64,000 nt of DNA, taken from assembly GCA_018401645.1 (NCBI GenBank), contig JAGYKK010000017.1, positions 1-64,000 of the forward strand, in the 5' to 3' direction. The notes below the pieces were generated by a model, which was given only the letters and a program-made list of their open reading frames with translations, did not search any database and had not been told where the DNA came from. Positions 47,187 to 57,216 of this stretch are shown in pieces; position 1 is the stretch's first letter, and each line of letters begins with the position of its first letter. This DNA comes from Mycobacterium sp. Lineage in GTDB: Bacteria; Actinomycetota; Actinomycetes; Mycobacteriales; Mycobacteriaceae. A program made the position numbers and the translations under genes.

Positions 47187-47877
47187 TCAGAGCATGACAC
47201 CGAACATGATCGCCATTCCGGCGGCCATCATCGCCTGGGACAGCATGCCGAATTGTTGACCCGACGATTCGACGGAACCGCGGAGTCGGGCGGCGATGTA
47301 GCGGTAGATCCAGACGACGGTGGCAATTGCGAAGCCGACGGCACAGACCCAATTGAGTACGCCGACCCATTCCGGCGTCGCTGAGGCGGCCGGACCAGCC
47401 CCCGAGTGCCCAGCGTGCCCGCTGCCCAGCGTGCCCGCCATGCCCACCGTGCTCGCCATGCCCGGCGTGCCCGCCAGGCCCGCCATCCGCGGGCGGTCCA
47501 TCCATTCCGGACATGTCCATGTCAGAGGAGTCCGTCCGCCGCAGGGGCAATCCGCCCATCGCGGCGTACATCCACGCCATCGCCAGCATCATCAGGGCGT
47601 GATAGCCGCTCCCCCACCGGTGGGCGGCGTCACGGATCGCGATCACCGCGAACCAGACCGCCGCGGCCGCGAAGAACACCATCGGGGCACGGGTGGGGAG
47701 TGCGGCGCCACTCGGCCAGGCCATCACCGCCATTGCCACCGCCATGATGGCGTGCAGAGAATGCCCGACGATGCTGGTGACCGAACGGCGACCGGCGGCG
47801 AGGGAGTAGACACACTTCGCGGCGCTCACGACGAAAAGCAGGGTGACGATCCAGCGCAGGGTCAGATCGTGAATCAC
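47187..47877 (-). CDS. DUF5134-type membrane protein with Met/His-rich loop, frameshifted
   Basis: From GTG 47877 (VIHDLTLRWIVTLLFVVSAA): five or six membrane helices, among them SIVGHSLHAIMAVAMAVMAW (His-rich helix), MVFFAAAAVWFAVIAIRD and YHALMMLAMAWMYAAMGGLP. A loop rich in metal ligands follows (MDMSGMDGPPADGGPGG and HAGHGEHGGHGGHAG). After a shift near 47420 the last two helices (VGVLNWVCAVGFAIATVVWI, MLSQAMMAAGMAIMFGVML) complete the protein at stop 47187. The Met and His cluster resembles copper-binding loops; its place between CopD-CtaG and the zinc-finger protein supports a copper role, not proven. Confidence 0.8.
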
Positions 47878-48031
47878 CGCGGGGCACTCGCTCGCTTGAT
47901 GTGGGGATCTTTCATGGGCAACTAGTCGCTCGCGGTGCCAGGGAAGTTCCCGGCTCTGTAATCCGCTGCGACGCCCGATCGTAGACTGAACAGCACACGA
48001 GAGAAGCGAGCACGCTATTGAACGGGAGCAG

Positions 48032-49955
48032 ATGACGGCCGAGAATTCCACCCGCGGGACCGGCCCACCGCGGACCGGGTGGGCGATCCTCGGCACGTTT
48101 GGGGCATCGGTCGGCGCTCTGGTGGCCTACGCCGCCTCCTCGGGACAGACTTCTCCGGCTGAGATTGCCGGCCACTTCACCGCGTCGGTGGCCGGTGCGA
48201 TCTGCCTGGGCGGTCTGGTTTACGTACTGATCACCGCAAGCCCCGACGAGCGGGGGGTCCTGGACCCGTTCGCGTTCCGGGCTCATCTGCTGATCGAACG
48301 GATTGCCCCACTCTGGTTCATTTCGGCAATTGCGATGGTGGTGGTGCAGTCCGCCGCCGACGCCTCGGTTCCGCCCGGTCGGGTGCTGAGTAGTGGACTG
48401 CTGGGTTCGGCAGTCGGCGCCTCCGAGTCCGCGCGCGCCTGGGTGGTCGTGGCGTTCTGCGCGGCTGTTATCACCGTGGCACTGCGACTCACCGTTCGCT
48501 GGGACTGGCATGTCGCACTGATGATTCCGGCCGCCGTGGGGGCCGTTGCGGTCCCCGTCACCGGTAATGCCGGCCAAGGCGCCAACCACGATTACGCGAC
48601 CAGTGCGATGATCGTATTTGCGATCGCCTTTGCGGTGCTGGCGGGAATTCAGCTCACGACGGCACTGATACCGGCCGAACCCGCTGCTCGTCGGCGTGCC
48701 GGTGCCGTCTCAGCGTTGGCCGCCGCAATCGCACTGCCCTACGGTGCGCTGCTGCTGTTCCTGATGGCCGGTCCCGCCAACATCGTCGACACCGGCTACG
48801 GCCGGTTGGGGATGATGTTCGCCGCGGCACTGGTGAGCGTCCTGCTGATCACACTGCGGCAGAGAAGAATTGATCACGACCGGATCAGGCTCGTCGGCGC
48901 AGTATTGCCGCCCGCGATCGGGGCACTCATCGCCTTGGCGGCGGTGTCGGCGATGGCGGTCCAGACCGCGCCGAGGCTGCTGGCCGAAAAGCCCAGCATT
49001 TGGGACATTCTATTGGGCTACGAGCTGCCCGGCCCGCCGACGGTCGCAGGGCTGCTCACCTTCTGGCGCTTCGACACCTTTCTCGGCGTCGCCGCTCTGA
49101 CGTTGGCGGCGGGCCACCTCACAGCCGTACGTGCTTCGGCGCCGCGGCGACCGCTGGCCGGTCGGGCGCCTGGTGGCCTGGCTGGGCGGTTGTGCCGCAC
49201 TGCTCCTCGCGACCTCCTCAGGAGTGCGCGCCTACGGATCGGCGATGTTCAGCGTGCACATGGGCGAGCACATGACGCTTAACATGTTCGTTCCAGTGCT
49301 GCTGGTGCTCGGCGCCCCGGTCACCCTGGCATTGCGCGCACTGCCGTCCGCGCCCCCCGGGGAACTACCGGGTCCGCGGGAATGGATTCTGCGTCTCGTG
49401 CACTCACCGATTACCTCGTTCACCTCGTATCCGGTGATCGCATTCGTCTTATTCGTCGGTTCGCTCTACGCCGTGTACTTCACGCCGGTGTTCGACACCC
49501 TCGTTCGGTACCACTGGGGCCACGAGGTCATGAGCGTGCACTTTTTGATCACCGGCTACCTCTTCTACTGGGGCATCATCGGTGTCGATCCGGGCCCGCG
49601 TCGGCTGCCCTTCATCGGGCGCCTCGTCCTGCTGTTCGCCGCGATGCCGTTTCATGCGTTCTTCGGCATCGCCACGATGACGATGACCTCGGTTATCGGG
49701 GGCAACTTCTACCGGGGCCTCGCCCTGCCGTGGGTGTCCAACCTCAACGACGATCAGCATCTCGGCGGTGCGATCGCCTGGGGCTCAAGCGAAGTGCCGT
49801 TGATCATGGTGGTCGTCGCTTTGGTCACGCAGTGGGCCCGGCAGGATCGACGCGACGGGGTACGCGCCGATCGACACGCTGATGCCGCTTACGGCGAGGA
49901 TGAGTTGGAGGCCTACAACGCCATGCTGCGGGAACTGGCCCGCACCCGGCGCTGA
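48032..49955 (+). CDS. CopD-CtaG fusion membrane protein (Rv0102-like), frameshifted
   Basis: About 640 residues in two frames. The first part (48032 to about 49140) is the CopD copper-import-like module with eight or nine helices ([55 protein letters not shown]). The second part, from about 49130 to 49955, is caa3_Cta[78 protein letters not shown], with conserved Met/His metal ligands. One shift near 49140 joins them. M. tuberculosis Rv0102, beside ctpB, has the same fusion. Probable role: copper delivery across the membrane for cytochrome oxidase assembly. Confidence 0.87.
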
Positions 49956-49966
49956 ACCGGGCGCAC

Positions 49967-51040
49967 TTAGGGCACCGACTGCCAACGCCGTTCGGGTTGG
50001 CCGTATTTCCAGAAAGCGACGGCCCCAGCCCAGGTTATCGCGAACAGTCCGACCACGATGAACCCGACGTTGTCCAGGCTCAACGTGCTCACCCAATCGG
50101 TAACCGGGTTGGCCAGACCGAAGTCGTCGTGGGCGACGGAGACGAATTGGATGCTTCCGATGAGTACGGCGACCGTGATCGACAAACTGGTGATGATCAA
50201 GTTGTAGTAAATCTTTCGAATCGGGTTCGCGAACGCCCAGTCGTAGGCCGCGGACATGAAGATCCCGTCCGCGCTGTCCATCAGACTCATCCCCGCGGCG
50301 AACAGTACCGGTAGCGTCAGTACCGCGTACCACGGAAGGCCGGCCACCGCTCCGGTTCCCGCCAACGCGAGCAGTGCTACCTCGGTCGCGGTGTCGAATC
50401 CCAGACCGAAGATCGCTCCGACCGCGAACATCTGCCGCGGCCGGTTGATCCGCGCCATGATCGGGCGCAGGAGGCGCGCCAGCACGCCACGATTATCGAG
50501 CTGATCCTCAAGTTCGCCTTCATCGAAACGACCGGCTCGCAGTGCCGTGAAAACCCGCCAAATACCAATCAGGGCAACCACATTGATGAATGCGATGAGA
50601 AAGAGGAATCCGCTGGAGGCCAGCGTGCCGACCATACCCAGAACATGGCGTGCCGGCGAGGCGTCATCCAGCAGCGCTCCGGCAGCCTTCGCGGCGGAGA
50701 TCACCAGCAGTGCCAACACCACCACAATCGCGGCGTGCCCGAGTGCGAAGAAGAATCCAACCGACTTCGGCCGGGCGTTGTCCGCCGTCAACTTCCGGGT
50801 CACGTTATCGATCGCGGCGATATGGTCGGCGTCGAACGCGTGCCGCAAACCCAGCATGTAGGCGCTGATCCCGAGTCCGATCGAAAATACCTGCGTTCCG
50901 ACCTGGTAGCGCACCGGTGCGACCAGCAGTATCAGCAGGCCGAAGCCGACGACATGCAGTACCGCGACCACGGCGAATATTCCGGAAACCTCCGCCCAGT
51001 CCCGACGATTCCAGGAACTGACAAGACGACGCACTCCCAC
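49967..51040 (-). CDS. nicT: NiCoT-family nickel/cobalt transporter
   Basis: 357 residues, eight membrane helices. The signature RHAFDADHIAAIDNVTRK (HX4DH in helix II), LGHAAIVVVLALLV, IFGLGFDTATEVALLALAG, and GMSLMDSADGIFM are all intact. Imports Ni2+ and/or Co2+ with high affinity. The start is GTG 51040 with GGGGAGG at 51046-51052. A cobalamin riboswitch occupies the leader, so cobalt for corrin synthesis is the likely substrate, consistent with cobB/cobO/chelatase 6-10 kb away. Homologue of Rv2856. Confidence 0.95.
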   Translation of the reverse strand: MGVRRLVSSWNRRDWAEVSGIFAVVAVLHVVGFGLLILLVAPVRYQVGTQVFSIGLGISAYMLGLRHAFDADHIAAIDNVTRKLTADNARPKSVGFFFALGHAAIVVVLALLVISAAKAAGALLDDASPARHVLGMVGTLASSGFLFLIAFINVVALIGIWRVFTALRAGRFDEGELEDQLDNRGVLARLLRPIMARINRPRQMFAVGAIFGLGFDTATEVALLALAGTGAVAGLPWYAVLTLPVLFAAGMSLMDSADGIFMSAAYDWAFANPIRKIYYNLIITSLSITVAVLIGSIQFVSVAHDDFGLANPVTDWVSTLSLDNVGFIVVGLFAITWAGAVAFWKYGQPERRWQSVP

Positions 51041-51044
51041 GTGA

Positions 51045-51200
51045 CCTCCCCGTGGGGATTTCGCGTCCCCGTCGTGGCGACTTCGGGCGGGAGGGTCTGG
51101 CTGCCGCCCGGGGGGTCACAGCCCCGGACGGACACAGTGGCGCGACCGCACCGGAGTCTCACCGGTTTCCGCACCGTCCGAACTACCCGCCGACCCTACC
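51045..51200 (-). ncRNA. Cobalamin riboswitch controlling nicT
   Basis: The minus-strand leader of nicT carries, in order, GGAAACCGGTGAGACTCCGG, TGCGGTCGCGCCACTGTG (the B12 box, revcomp of 51133-51141 core CACAGTGGC) and GCCAGACCCTCCCGCCCGAA (51083-51102). These are the conserved core elements of the AdoCbl riboswitch (GGAA-CCGGUG, GCCACUG, GCCAGA). Just before the start, TCCCC-AC-GGGGA (51047-51058) is a perfect hairpin that buries the GGGGAGG ribosome-binding site, giving translational OFF control when cobalamin is bound. Confidence 0.93.
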
Positions 51201-51209
51201 GCGCCGGGC

Positions 51210-51425
51210 TCACCGCACGATCGTGTAGACGCCCTCTTCGGCCAGTGCCGTTTCGACCTCGGACTCGGCCAGTGCTCGGCCGGCCGCGATGTGCACCATC
51301 GAGGGTCCGTCCACGCCCAATTCCACCCGCACCGCCGTCACCCCGGGTAGTGCTGTCAGTGCGCCGGTCACGTGGCCGACGCAACTCTGGCAACTCAACC
51401 CGGCAACGGTGAAGATCTGGGACAC
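51210..51425 (-). CDS. CopZ-like heavy-metal chaperone (HMA domain)
   Basis: 71 residues, single ferredoxin-like HMA domain. FTVAGLSCQSCVGHVTGALT carries the CxxC metal site at residues 12-15 (the usual MxCxxC Met is replaced by Leu), followed by LPGVTAVRVELGVDG and VETALAEEGVYTIV. Cytosolic Cu(I) carrier that hands copper to P1B ATPases. It starts 5 bp after the ctpB stop, so the two are co-transcribed. Confidence 0.92.
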   Translation of the reverse strand: MSQIFTVAGLSCQSCVGHVTGALTALPGVTAVRVELGVDGPSMVHIAAGRALAESEVETALAEEGVYTIVR

Positions 51426-51430
51426 GGCGA

Positions 51431-53686
51431 TCAGCCTTTCGGTTGGGGACCGGCGCCGAAGCTACGCAGACGCAGGCTGTTGGAAACCACGAAGAACGAC
51501 GAGAACGCCATCGCCGCACCGGCGATCAGGGGGTTGAGCAGGCCCGCCGCGGCGATCGGGATGGCCGCGACGTTATACCCGAAGGCCCACGCCATGTTGA
51601 CCCGGATGGTGCGCATGGTCGCGCGAGCGAGATCCAGTGCCTGAGGCACCACCTCGAGGTCGTCGCGGACTAAAATGATGTCCGCGGCGGCGATCGCCAC
51701 ATCGGTGCCGCGGCCGATCGCCAGACCGAGGTCGGCCGACACCAGCGCGGGCCCGTCATTGATCCCGTCGCCGACCATCGCGACCACCCGGCCCTGCTCG
51801 CGGAGTTGCTCGATGACATCGACCTTGCCCTCGGGCAACACCTCGGCGATGACCTCGTCGATACCGACCACCGCGGCCACCTCGGCGGCCGCGGTGGGAT
51901 TGTCCCCGGTGAGCAGCACGGTCCGAAGACCCCTGCGGTGCAGTGCCGCCACGGCGCCGGCCGCGGAGACCTTGACCGCGTCAGCCACCGCTATCGCGCC
52001 GCACACCACATCGTCGGCGGACACCAGAACCACCGTCTCTCCTCGTGATTCGCCATCACGGCGGCCCGCCTGCAGAGGTCGGAGACAACCCGCCCGCCGA
52101 CCCACCGCCGACCGGCCCACCGCAACCCGGCGCCGACCCACCAGCCCCGATACCCCGTTGCCCGGGAAGGCCTGGAACTCCTCAACCGCCTCGCGGTTGC
52201 CCGCGGCCGCCACGATGGCGGTACCGACGGCATGCTCGGAAGCGTCCTCCACGGCGGCGGCCAGCGCGATGATCTGCTCAGGCTCCCAACCGGGTGCCGC
52301 GGTCACCGCGGTGACGGTGAGGTGCCCGGTGGTCAGTGTGCCGGTCTTATCGAACACCACGGTGTCGACGGCCCGACTGGCCTCCAGTGCCCGATGCCCC
52401 TTCAGGAAAATCCCCAGTTGGGCGCCGCGGCCCGAGGCCACCATCATCGCCGTCGGCGTCGCCAATCCCAGGGCGCACGGGCAAGCGATCACCAGCACGG
52501 CCAATGCCGCGGAGAAGGCCCAGTCGGAGCCCGCACCGGCCAGCAGCCAACCCACGGCGGTCAGCCCGGCGATCACGAACACCGCCGGTACGAAGACGGC
52601 CGAGATCCGGTCGGCCAGTCGCTGGGCGTCGGCCTTCTGTGCCTGGGCCTCCTCGACCAGGCGAACCATGCCGGCGAACCGGGTGTCGGCACCGACCGCG
52701 GCGGCCTCGACGATGAGCCGGCCATCGAGCACCACGGTGCCACCGATCACGCTGCCGCCCGGTTGAACCCGGACCGGTTTGGCCTCGCCGGTCATCGCGC
52801 TCACGTCGATAGCGGCGCTGCCCTCGACCACGAGTCCGTCACCGGCGATGGTCTCACCTGGCCGGACCACGAAGCGCTGCTGTTCTTTCAACTCATCGGC
52901 GGGAATGACCATCTCGGTGTCGTCGGGCAGCAGCACCGAGACACTCTTGGCACTCAGCGCGGCCAGGGCCCGCAGCGCGCTGCCCGCCTTGGACTTCGCG
53001 CGGGCCTCGAAGTAGCGTCCGGCCAGCACGAAGACCGTCACACCGGCGGCCACTTCCAGATAGATGGAGTCGCTGCCCCCCAGGGCCTGCCACACACCGG
53101 TCGTCTCGCGGGTGTCGCCGGAACGCGGTCCGAAGATTGTCGCGATCGACCACACGGTGGCAGCGGTAATACCGACCGAGATCAGTGTCTCCATCGAGGC
53201 GGTGCGGTGGCGCGCATTGCGCAACGCAATGCGGTGGAACGGCCAGGCGGCCCACGTCACGATCGGCAGCGCCAGTGCGGTCAGCACCCATTGCCAGCCG
53301 GTGAAGCGAGTGTCGGGGAGGACGGCGAACATCACTGACAGATGGGCCAGTGGCACGAACAGGACTGCCGCAACAGCCAGCCGCACCATGAGCGACCGGG
53401 CGACGGCGTCGTCGGGATCAGGACGGTTATCGGTGTCGCGGCTGCGCGGCTCGGCCTGGTAACCCGCCCGGCGCACCACCTCGCACAGGTCGTCGTCGGC
53501 GAGGGGTTCGGGGGCGTCGACGGTGGCCACCCGAGTCGCGTAGTTGACCGAGGCCCGCACGCCGTCGATCTTGTTGAGCCGGTTTTCCACCCGGGCCGCG
53601 CAGGCGGCACAGGTCATTCCCGACACGTCGAGTTCGACACGCCGGACCTGCGGCGCGTCCGTGCCGCCGACGACGGTCGCGGTCAT
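51431..53686 (-). CDS. ctpB: P1B-type copper-translocating ATPase
   Basis: 751 residues, preceded by GAGGAGG at 5 nt. An N-terminal HMA domain ([20 protein letters not shown]), eight membrane helices, actuator [14 protein letters not shown], helix-6 metal site [17 protein letters not shown], phosphorylation site [13 protein letters not shown], nucleotide domain with [20 protein letters not shown], and C-terminal [20 protein letters not shown]. Residues match Cu(I)-specific P1B-1 pumps. The canonical Ser-Glu-His-Pro nucleotide motif reads SEHAVG here. Adjacent to the CopZ-like gene and divergent from sigC. Closest to mycobacterial CtpA/CtpB; assignment to CtpB rests on length and the CopD-CtaG neighbour. 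Confidence 0.9.
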   Translation of the reverse strand: MTATVVGGTDAPQVRRVELDVSGMTCAACAARVENRLNKIDGVRASVNYATRVATVDAPEPLADDDLCEVVRRAGYQAEPRSRDTDNRPDPDDAVARSLMVRLAVAAVLFVPLAHLSVMFAVLPDTRFTGWQWVLTALALPIVTWAAWPFHRIALRNARHRTASMETLISVGITAATVWSIATIFGPRSGDTRETTGVWQALGGSDSIYLEVAAGVTVFVLAGRYFEARAKSKAGSALRALAALSAKSVSVLLPDDTEMVIPADELKEQQRFVVRPGETIAGDGLVVEGSAAIDVSAMTGEAKPVRVQPGGSVIGGTVVLDGRLIVEAAAVGADTRFAGMVRLVEEAQAQKADAQRLADRISAVFVPAVFVIAGLTAVGWLLAGAGSDWAFSAALAVLVIACPCALGLATPTAMMVASGRGAQLGIFLKGHRALEASRAVDTVVFDKTGTLTTGHLTVTAVTAAPGWEPEQIIALAAAVEDASEHAVGTAIVAAAGNREAVEEFQAFPGNGVSGLVGRRRVAVGRSAVGRRAGCLRPLQAGRRDGESRGETVVLVSADDVVCGAIAVADAVKVSAAGAVAALHRRGLRTVLLTGDNPTAAAEVAAVVGIDEVIAEVLPEGKVDVIEQLREQGRVVAMVGDGINDGPALVSADLGLAIGRGTDVAIAAADIILVRDDLEVVPQALDLARATMRTIRVNMAWAFGYNVAAIPIAAAGLLNPLIAGAAMAFSSFFVVSNSLRLRSFGAGPQPKG

Positions 53687-53722
53687 CGTCCTCCTCGGTC
53701 GGTGGCCCTGAAATGCCCCCTG

Positions 53723-53743
53723 CCCGGGTCAAAATTACCCCGG
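53723..53743. promoter_or_regulatory. Imperfect palindrome between ctpB and sigC
   Basis: CCCGGGT-CAAAATT-ACCCCGG has 7-bp arms with one mismatch around an AT-rich centre, in the 124-bp divergent region. It is the only strong symmetric element there and may be an operator; no known metal-regulator consensus is matched. Confidence 0.3.
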
Positions 53744-53810
53744 CGGATCGACTCCTCAGGCGATTTTCGCCCCTCAGCCACCGGATGGGCCGCGTCTAGG
53801 GTCGACAATC

Positions 53811-54354
53811 ATGGCCGACGACGACCGGGTGACCGCGCTGGCACTGGCCCCCGGCCGCGGCGACCGCACGGCCCTCGAGGCAGTTCATCAGAGCCACCGA
53901 ACGCGACGTATGGCGGACGGTCGCCTTCCTGGCTGACCCGGGAAGCGCCGACGACCTCGCCCAGGAAACGTACCTGCGGGCACTGAGCGCTCTGCCGCGG
54001 TTCGCCGGTCGGTCCTCGGCACGCACCTGGCTACTGTCGATCGCGCGCCGGGTCGTCGTCGACCAGATCCCGCCGCAACCAGGCCCGCCCGCGGTGCACC
54101 GGCAACGTCGACCTGGAGAGCATCCTGGACACCCGCCGGGGGGCGGCGAGGTTCGAGGACATCGTCGAGATCCAGATGTTGCTCGACGGTCTGGATCACG
54201 ACCGCCGCGACGCTGATGCTGACCCAGGTCATGGGGCTGTCGTATGCGGAGGCTGCCGAGGTGTGCGGATGTCCGCTGGGCACCATCCGGTCGCGGTGGC
54301 CAGGGCGCGCGTCGATTGATCACCGCCGCCCGCCGCGACGACCTTATTGGCTGA
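53811..54354 (+). pseudogene. sigC: ECF sigma factor SigC, multiply frameshifted
   Basis: From ATG 53811: [20 protein letters not shown], then in other frames [40 protein letters not shown] (sigma region 2.2-2.4), [15 protein letters not shown], and region 4 [20 protein letters not shown] with GTIRSR, ending [14 protein letters not shown] at TGA 54352-54354. The reconstructed protein is about 180 residues, the size of mycobacterial SigC, which is linked to copper nutrition in M. tuberculosis. At least five base shifts, so no intact product as written. Placed head-to-head with ctpB. Confidence 0.78.
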
Positions 54355-54358
54355 AAAA

Positions 54359-55059
54359 CTAATCCAGAAAGCCATGCAGCAGTGTGCGGCCGAACCGGCG
54401 ATGTGCGCCGACATCGCCGCGGCCGCCCCATCGGGATCACCGGCCAGGATCGCCCGCATGATGAGATCGTGCTGATCGTCGGAGTGGGCGATATTGCGCT
54501 CCAGCAATGGAATTCGATCAAGAAGTGCGTTGAGCCGCATCCGGTTCTCCGCTACCAACGGCACCAGTGACGGCGAACCTGCCGCCTCGGCGATCGCCAG
54601 GTGCAATCGGAGTCCAGCCGCCGGTAATCGTGGGAGTGTGCGCCCCGAACATCAGCCATCCGCGCCGACAGGTGATCCATTCGCCTGCGGTCAGGCTGCG
54701 GCCGCCGCCATCCGGGCCGCGCCGACCTCGAGGATTTCCCGCAGTCGCAGTGCATCGTCGATCTCGGCGGGGCTTATCCCGATCGCGGCGCTGATCGGGG
54801 CCGGAAGCCGCTCGGCAGAAAGGTGCCGCCATGCCGCGCCGCGACACCAGATAGCCCGCATCGGCCAGCGACCTGATGGCCTCGCGGACGGTGTCGCGGC
54901 TGACACCGAGACGGGCGGCGAGTTCGCGTTCGGGGGCAGGCAGTCCCCGGGCGCCAGCACTCCGAGTCGGATGGTCGCCAGCAGCCTGCCGACGGTGTCT
55001 TCGAAGGCGTTGCCGAGCGGCCGCAAGAGTGCGGCGCCGGATTCGTCAGGAGCGGCCAT
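54359..55059 (-). pseudogene. GntR/FadR-family regulator, multiply frameshifted
   Basis: From ATG 55059: MAAPDESGAALLRPLGNAFE and RLLATIRLGVLAPGDCLP, then in other frames ELAARLGVSRDTVREAIRSL and ADAGYLVSRRG (winged helix-turn-helix), ISPAEIDDALRLREILEVGA, AARMAAAAA and later HLAIAEAAGSPSLVPLVAEN with SDDQHDLIMRAILAGDPDGA (FCD ligand-binding domain). About 230 residues when repaired. FadR-type regulators respond to organic acids or amines; being next to the amine-catabolism genes, it is probably their local regulator. At least four shifts. Stops 4 bp from the convergent sigC stop. Confidence 0.75.
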
Positions 55060-55069
55060 CCGTCTTGGC

Positions 55070-55852
55070 CTACAGCGGTGTCACGTAGGCCGAGCTGATA
55101 CCGCCGTCGACCAGGAAGGTGGCCGCGGTGATGAACGAGGCATCGTCGCTGGCCAAGAACGCCACCGCGGCCGCCATTTCCTCAGCCTCGGCGAACCGAC
55201 CGGCCGGGATGTGTACCAGCCGCCGTGCCGCACGTTCGGGGTCCTTGGCGAAAAGCTCCTGCAGCAGCGGGGTGTTGACCGGGCCCGGGCACAGCGCGTT
55301 CACCCGGATTCCCTGGCGGGCGTACTGCACGCCCAATTCGCGCGACATCGCCAGCACTCCGCCCTTGGCGGCGGTGTAGGAGATCTGGGAGGTGGCCGAG
55401 CCCATCACCGCCACGAAGGACGCGGTGTTGATGATCGAGCCCCGGCCCGCCGGGACCATATGTCGCAGTGCCGCGCGGCAGCAGAGGTAAACGCTCTTGA
55501 GATTGACGTCCTGGACCCGCTGCCAGGCCGGCAGTTCGGTGGTCTCGATGAGGTCGTCATCGGGCGGTGAGATACCGGCGTTGTTGAACGCAATGTCCAC
55601 CGACCCGTAGGTGGCCGCCGCCGTGGCGAATAGATTGTCGACCGCGTCCTCATCGGCTACGTCGACCGCGACGAACAGCCCGCCGACCTCCTCGGCGACC
55701 GGAATCCCGGTGGTGGGCTCGATATCGCCGACAACGACCGTGGCACCTTCGGCGCTCATCCGTCGGGCGGTGGCCAAACCGATTCCGCTTGCCGCACCGG
55801 TGATCACGGCGACCTTGCCGGCCAACCGCTGGGTGAGATCGACGGCCTTCAC
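55070..55852 (-). CDS. Short-chain dehydrogenase/reductase (Rv2857c-like)
   Basis: 260 residues, classical SDR: VAVITGAASGIGLATARRMS (TGxxxGxG), DVADEDAVDNLFATAAA, DIAFNNAGISPPDDD (NNAG), ASFVAVMGSATSQISYTAAK (catalytic Ser, Tyr, Lys), GIRVNALCPGPVNTPL. Substrate unknown; in this cluster it may oxidise a hydroxy intermediate released from gamma-glutamylated amines. Overlaps the aldehyde dehydrogenase stop by 4 bp. Confidence 0.92.
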   Translation of the reverse strand: MKAVDLTQRLAGKVAVITGAASGIGLATARRMSAEGATVVVGDIEPTTGIPVAEEVGGLFVAVDVADEDAVDNLFATAAATYGSVDIAFNNAGISPPDDDLIETTELPAWQRVQDVNLKSVYLCCRAALRHMVPAGRGSIINTASFVAVMGSATSQISYTAAKGGVLAMSRELGVQYARQGIRVNALCPGPVNTPLLQELFAKDPERAARRLVHIPAGRFAEAEEMAAAVAFLASDDASFITAATFLVDGGISSAYVTPL

Positions 55853-57216
55853 GATGCCTCGTGTACGGCGAAGAAAACGTTCTTGGTCTCGGTGAAGTTC
55901 AGCGGTGCGTCGGGTCCGAGTTCGCGGCCCAGCCCGGATTGCTTGAACCCGCCGAACGGGGTGTTGTAGCGCACCGAGGAGTGCGAATTGACGCTCAGGT
56001 TGCCCGCTTCGACGGCTCGCGTGACCCGGATGGCGCGGGACAGGTTCTCGGTCCAGATCGACCCGGATAACCCGTACTCGGTGGCATTCGCCAGTCCGAT
56101 CGCATCGGCCTCGTCATCGAACGGCAGGACCACGACGACCGGGCCGAAGATCTCCTCGGTGACGCTGCAAGCGTCGCGGTCCGGAATCAGCACCGTGGGC
56201 GCGAACCAGTACCCGGGCCCGTTCGGTGCTGATCCGCGGAAAGCGATGGGCGCGTCATAGGGGACATAACTGCACACCGAGTCGTAGTGCCGACGAGACA
56301 CCAGTGGCCCCATCTCGGTTTCGCGAGCATTGGGATCGCCGACCACCACGCCCTTCACCGCTGGTTCGAGCAACTCCATAAAGCGATCGAAGATACTGCG
56401 CTGCACAAGGATTCGACTGCGGGCACAGCAATCCTGACCGGCATTGTCGAATACCCCATAGGGAGCGGTGGCGGCGGCACGCTCCAGGTCGCAGTCGTCA
56501 AAGATGATATTGGCGCTCTTGCCGCCCAGTTCCAGGGTGACCCGCTTGACCTGCCGGGCGGCCCCCGCCATCACCGTGGTGCCGACCTCGGTGGAGCCGG
56601 TGAATACCAGCTTTCGAACACCCGGGTGGGTGATGAACCGTTCCCCCACCACCGTTCCCCGACCCGGCAGCACCTGGAACAAATCCAGCGGAAGTCCCGC
56701 CTGCACCGCCAATTCGCCGAGCCGGATCGACGTCAGCGGCGTCCACTCGGCCGGCTTGAGCACCACCGCGTTGCCCGCGGCCAGGGCCGGTGCAAATCCC
56801 CACGCCGCGATGGGCATCGGGAAGTTCCACGGGGTGATGATCCCGATGACACCCATCGGCTCGTTAAACGTGACGTCCAATCCACCCGCAACCGGAATCT
56901 GTTTGCCGGACAGGCGTTCCGGGGCGCCAGCGTAGAACTGCAGTACATCGCGGACATGACCGGCCTCCCATTCGGCGGCGGAGATGGGATGGCCGGAGTT
57001 GGCGACTTCCAGCGCGGCCAACTCGCCGATGTGGGCGTCGACGATGGCGGCGAAGGCCCGCAACGCGGCGGCGCGTTCGGCGGGCGGCTGCGCGGCCCAG
57101 CGTTTCTGGGCGGTCCCAGCTCGGGCGATCGCGTCATCGACGGCCGCGACATCACAGTGTTCGACGGTGCCCAGGACCTGCTCGGTGGCGGGGTTGATCA
57201 GCTCGGTGGCGCTCAC
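55849..57216 (-). CDS. aldC: Aldehyde dehydrogenase
   Basis: 455 residues, a full ALDH fold. VIGIITPWNFPMPIAAWGFA, NAVVLKPAEWTPLTSIRLGE, VFTGSTEVGTTVMAGAARQV, catalytic Glu in RVTLELGGKSANIIFDD, catalytic Cys in NAGQDCCARSRILVQ, and VTEEIFGPVVVVLPFDDEAD. NAD-dependent oxidation of an aldehyde; in the Puu-like setting the natural substrate would be a gamma-glutamyl-aminoaldehyde. Rv2858c homologue. Overlaps the flanking genes by 4 bp on both sides. Confidence 0.94.
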   Translation of the reverse strand: MSATELINPATEQVLGTVEHCDVAAVDDAIARAGTAQKRWAAQPPAERAAALRAFAAIVDAHIGELAALEVANSGHPISAAEWEAGHVRDVLQFYAGAPERLSGKQIPVAGGLDVTFNEPMGVIGIITPWNFPMPIAAWGFAPALAAGNAVVLKPAEWTPLTSIRLGELAVQAGLPLDLFQVLPGRGTVVGERFITHPGVRKLVFTGSTEVGTTVMAGAARQVKRVTLELGGKSANIIFDDCDLERAAATAPYGVFDNAGQDCCARSRILVQRSIFDRFMELLEPAVKGVVVGDPNARETEMGPLVSRRHYDSVCSYVPYDAPIAFRGSAPNGPGYWFAPTVLIPDRDACSVTEEIFGPVVVVLPFDDEADAIGLANATEYGLSGSIWTENLSRAIRVTRAVEAGNLSVNSHSSVRYNTPFGGFKQSGLGRELGPDAPLNFTETKNVFFAVHEAS

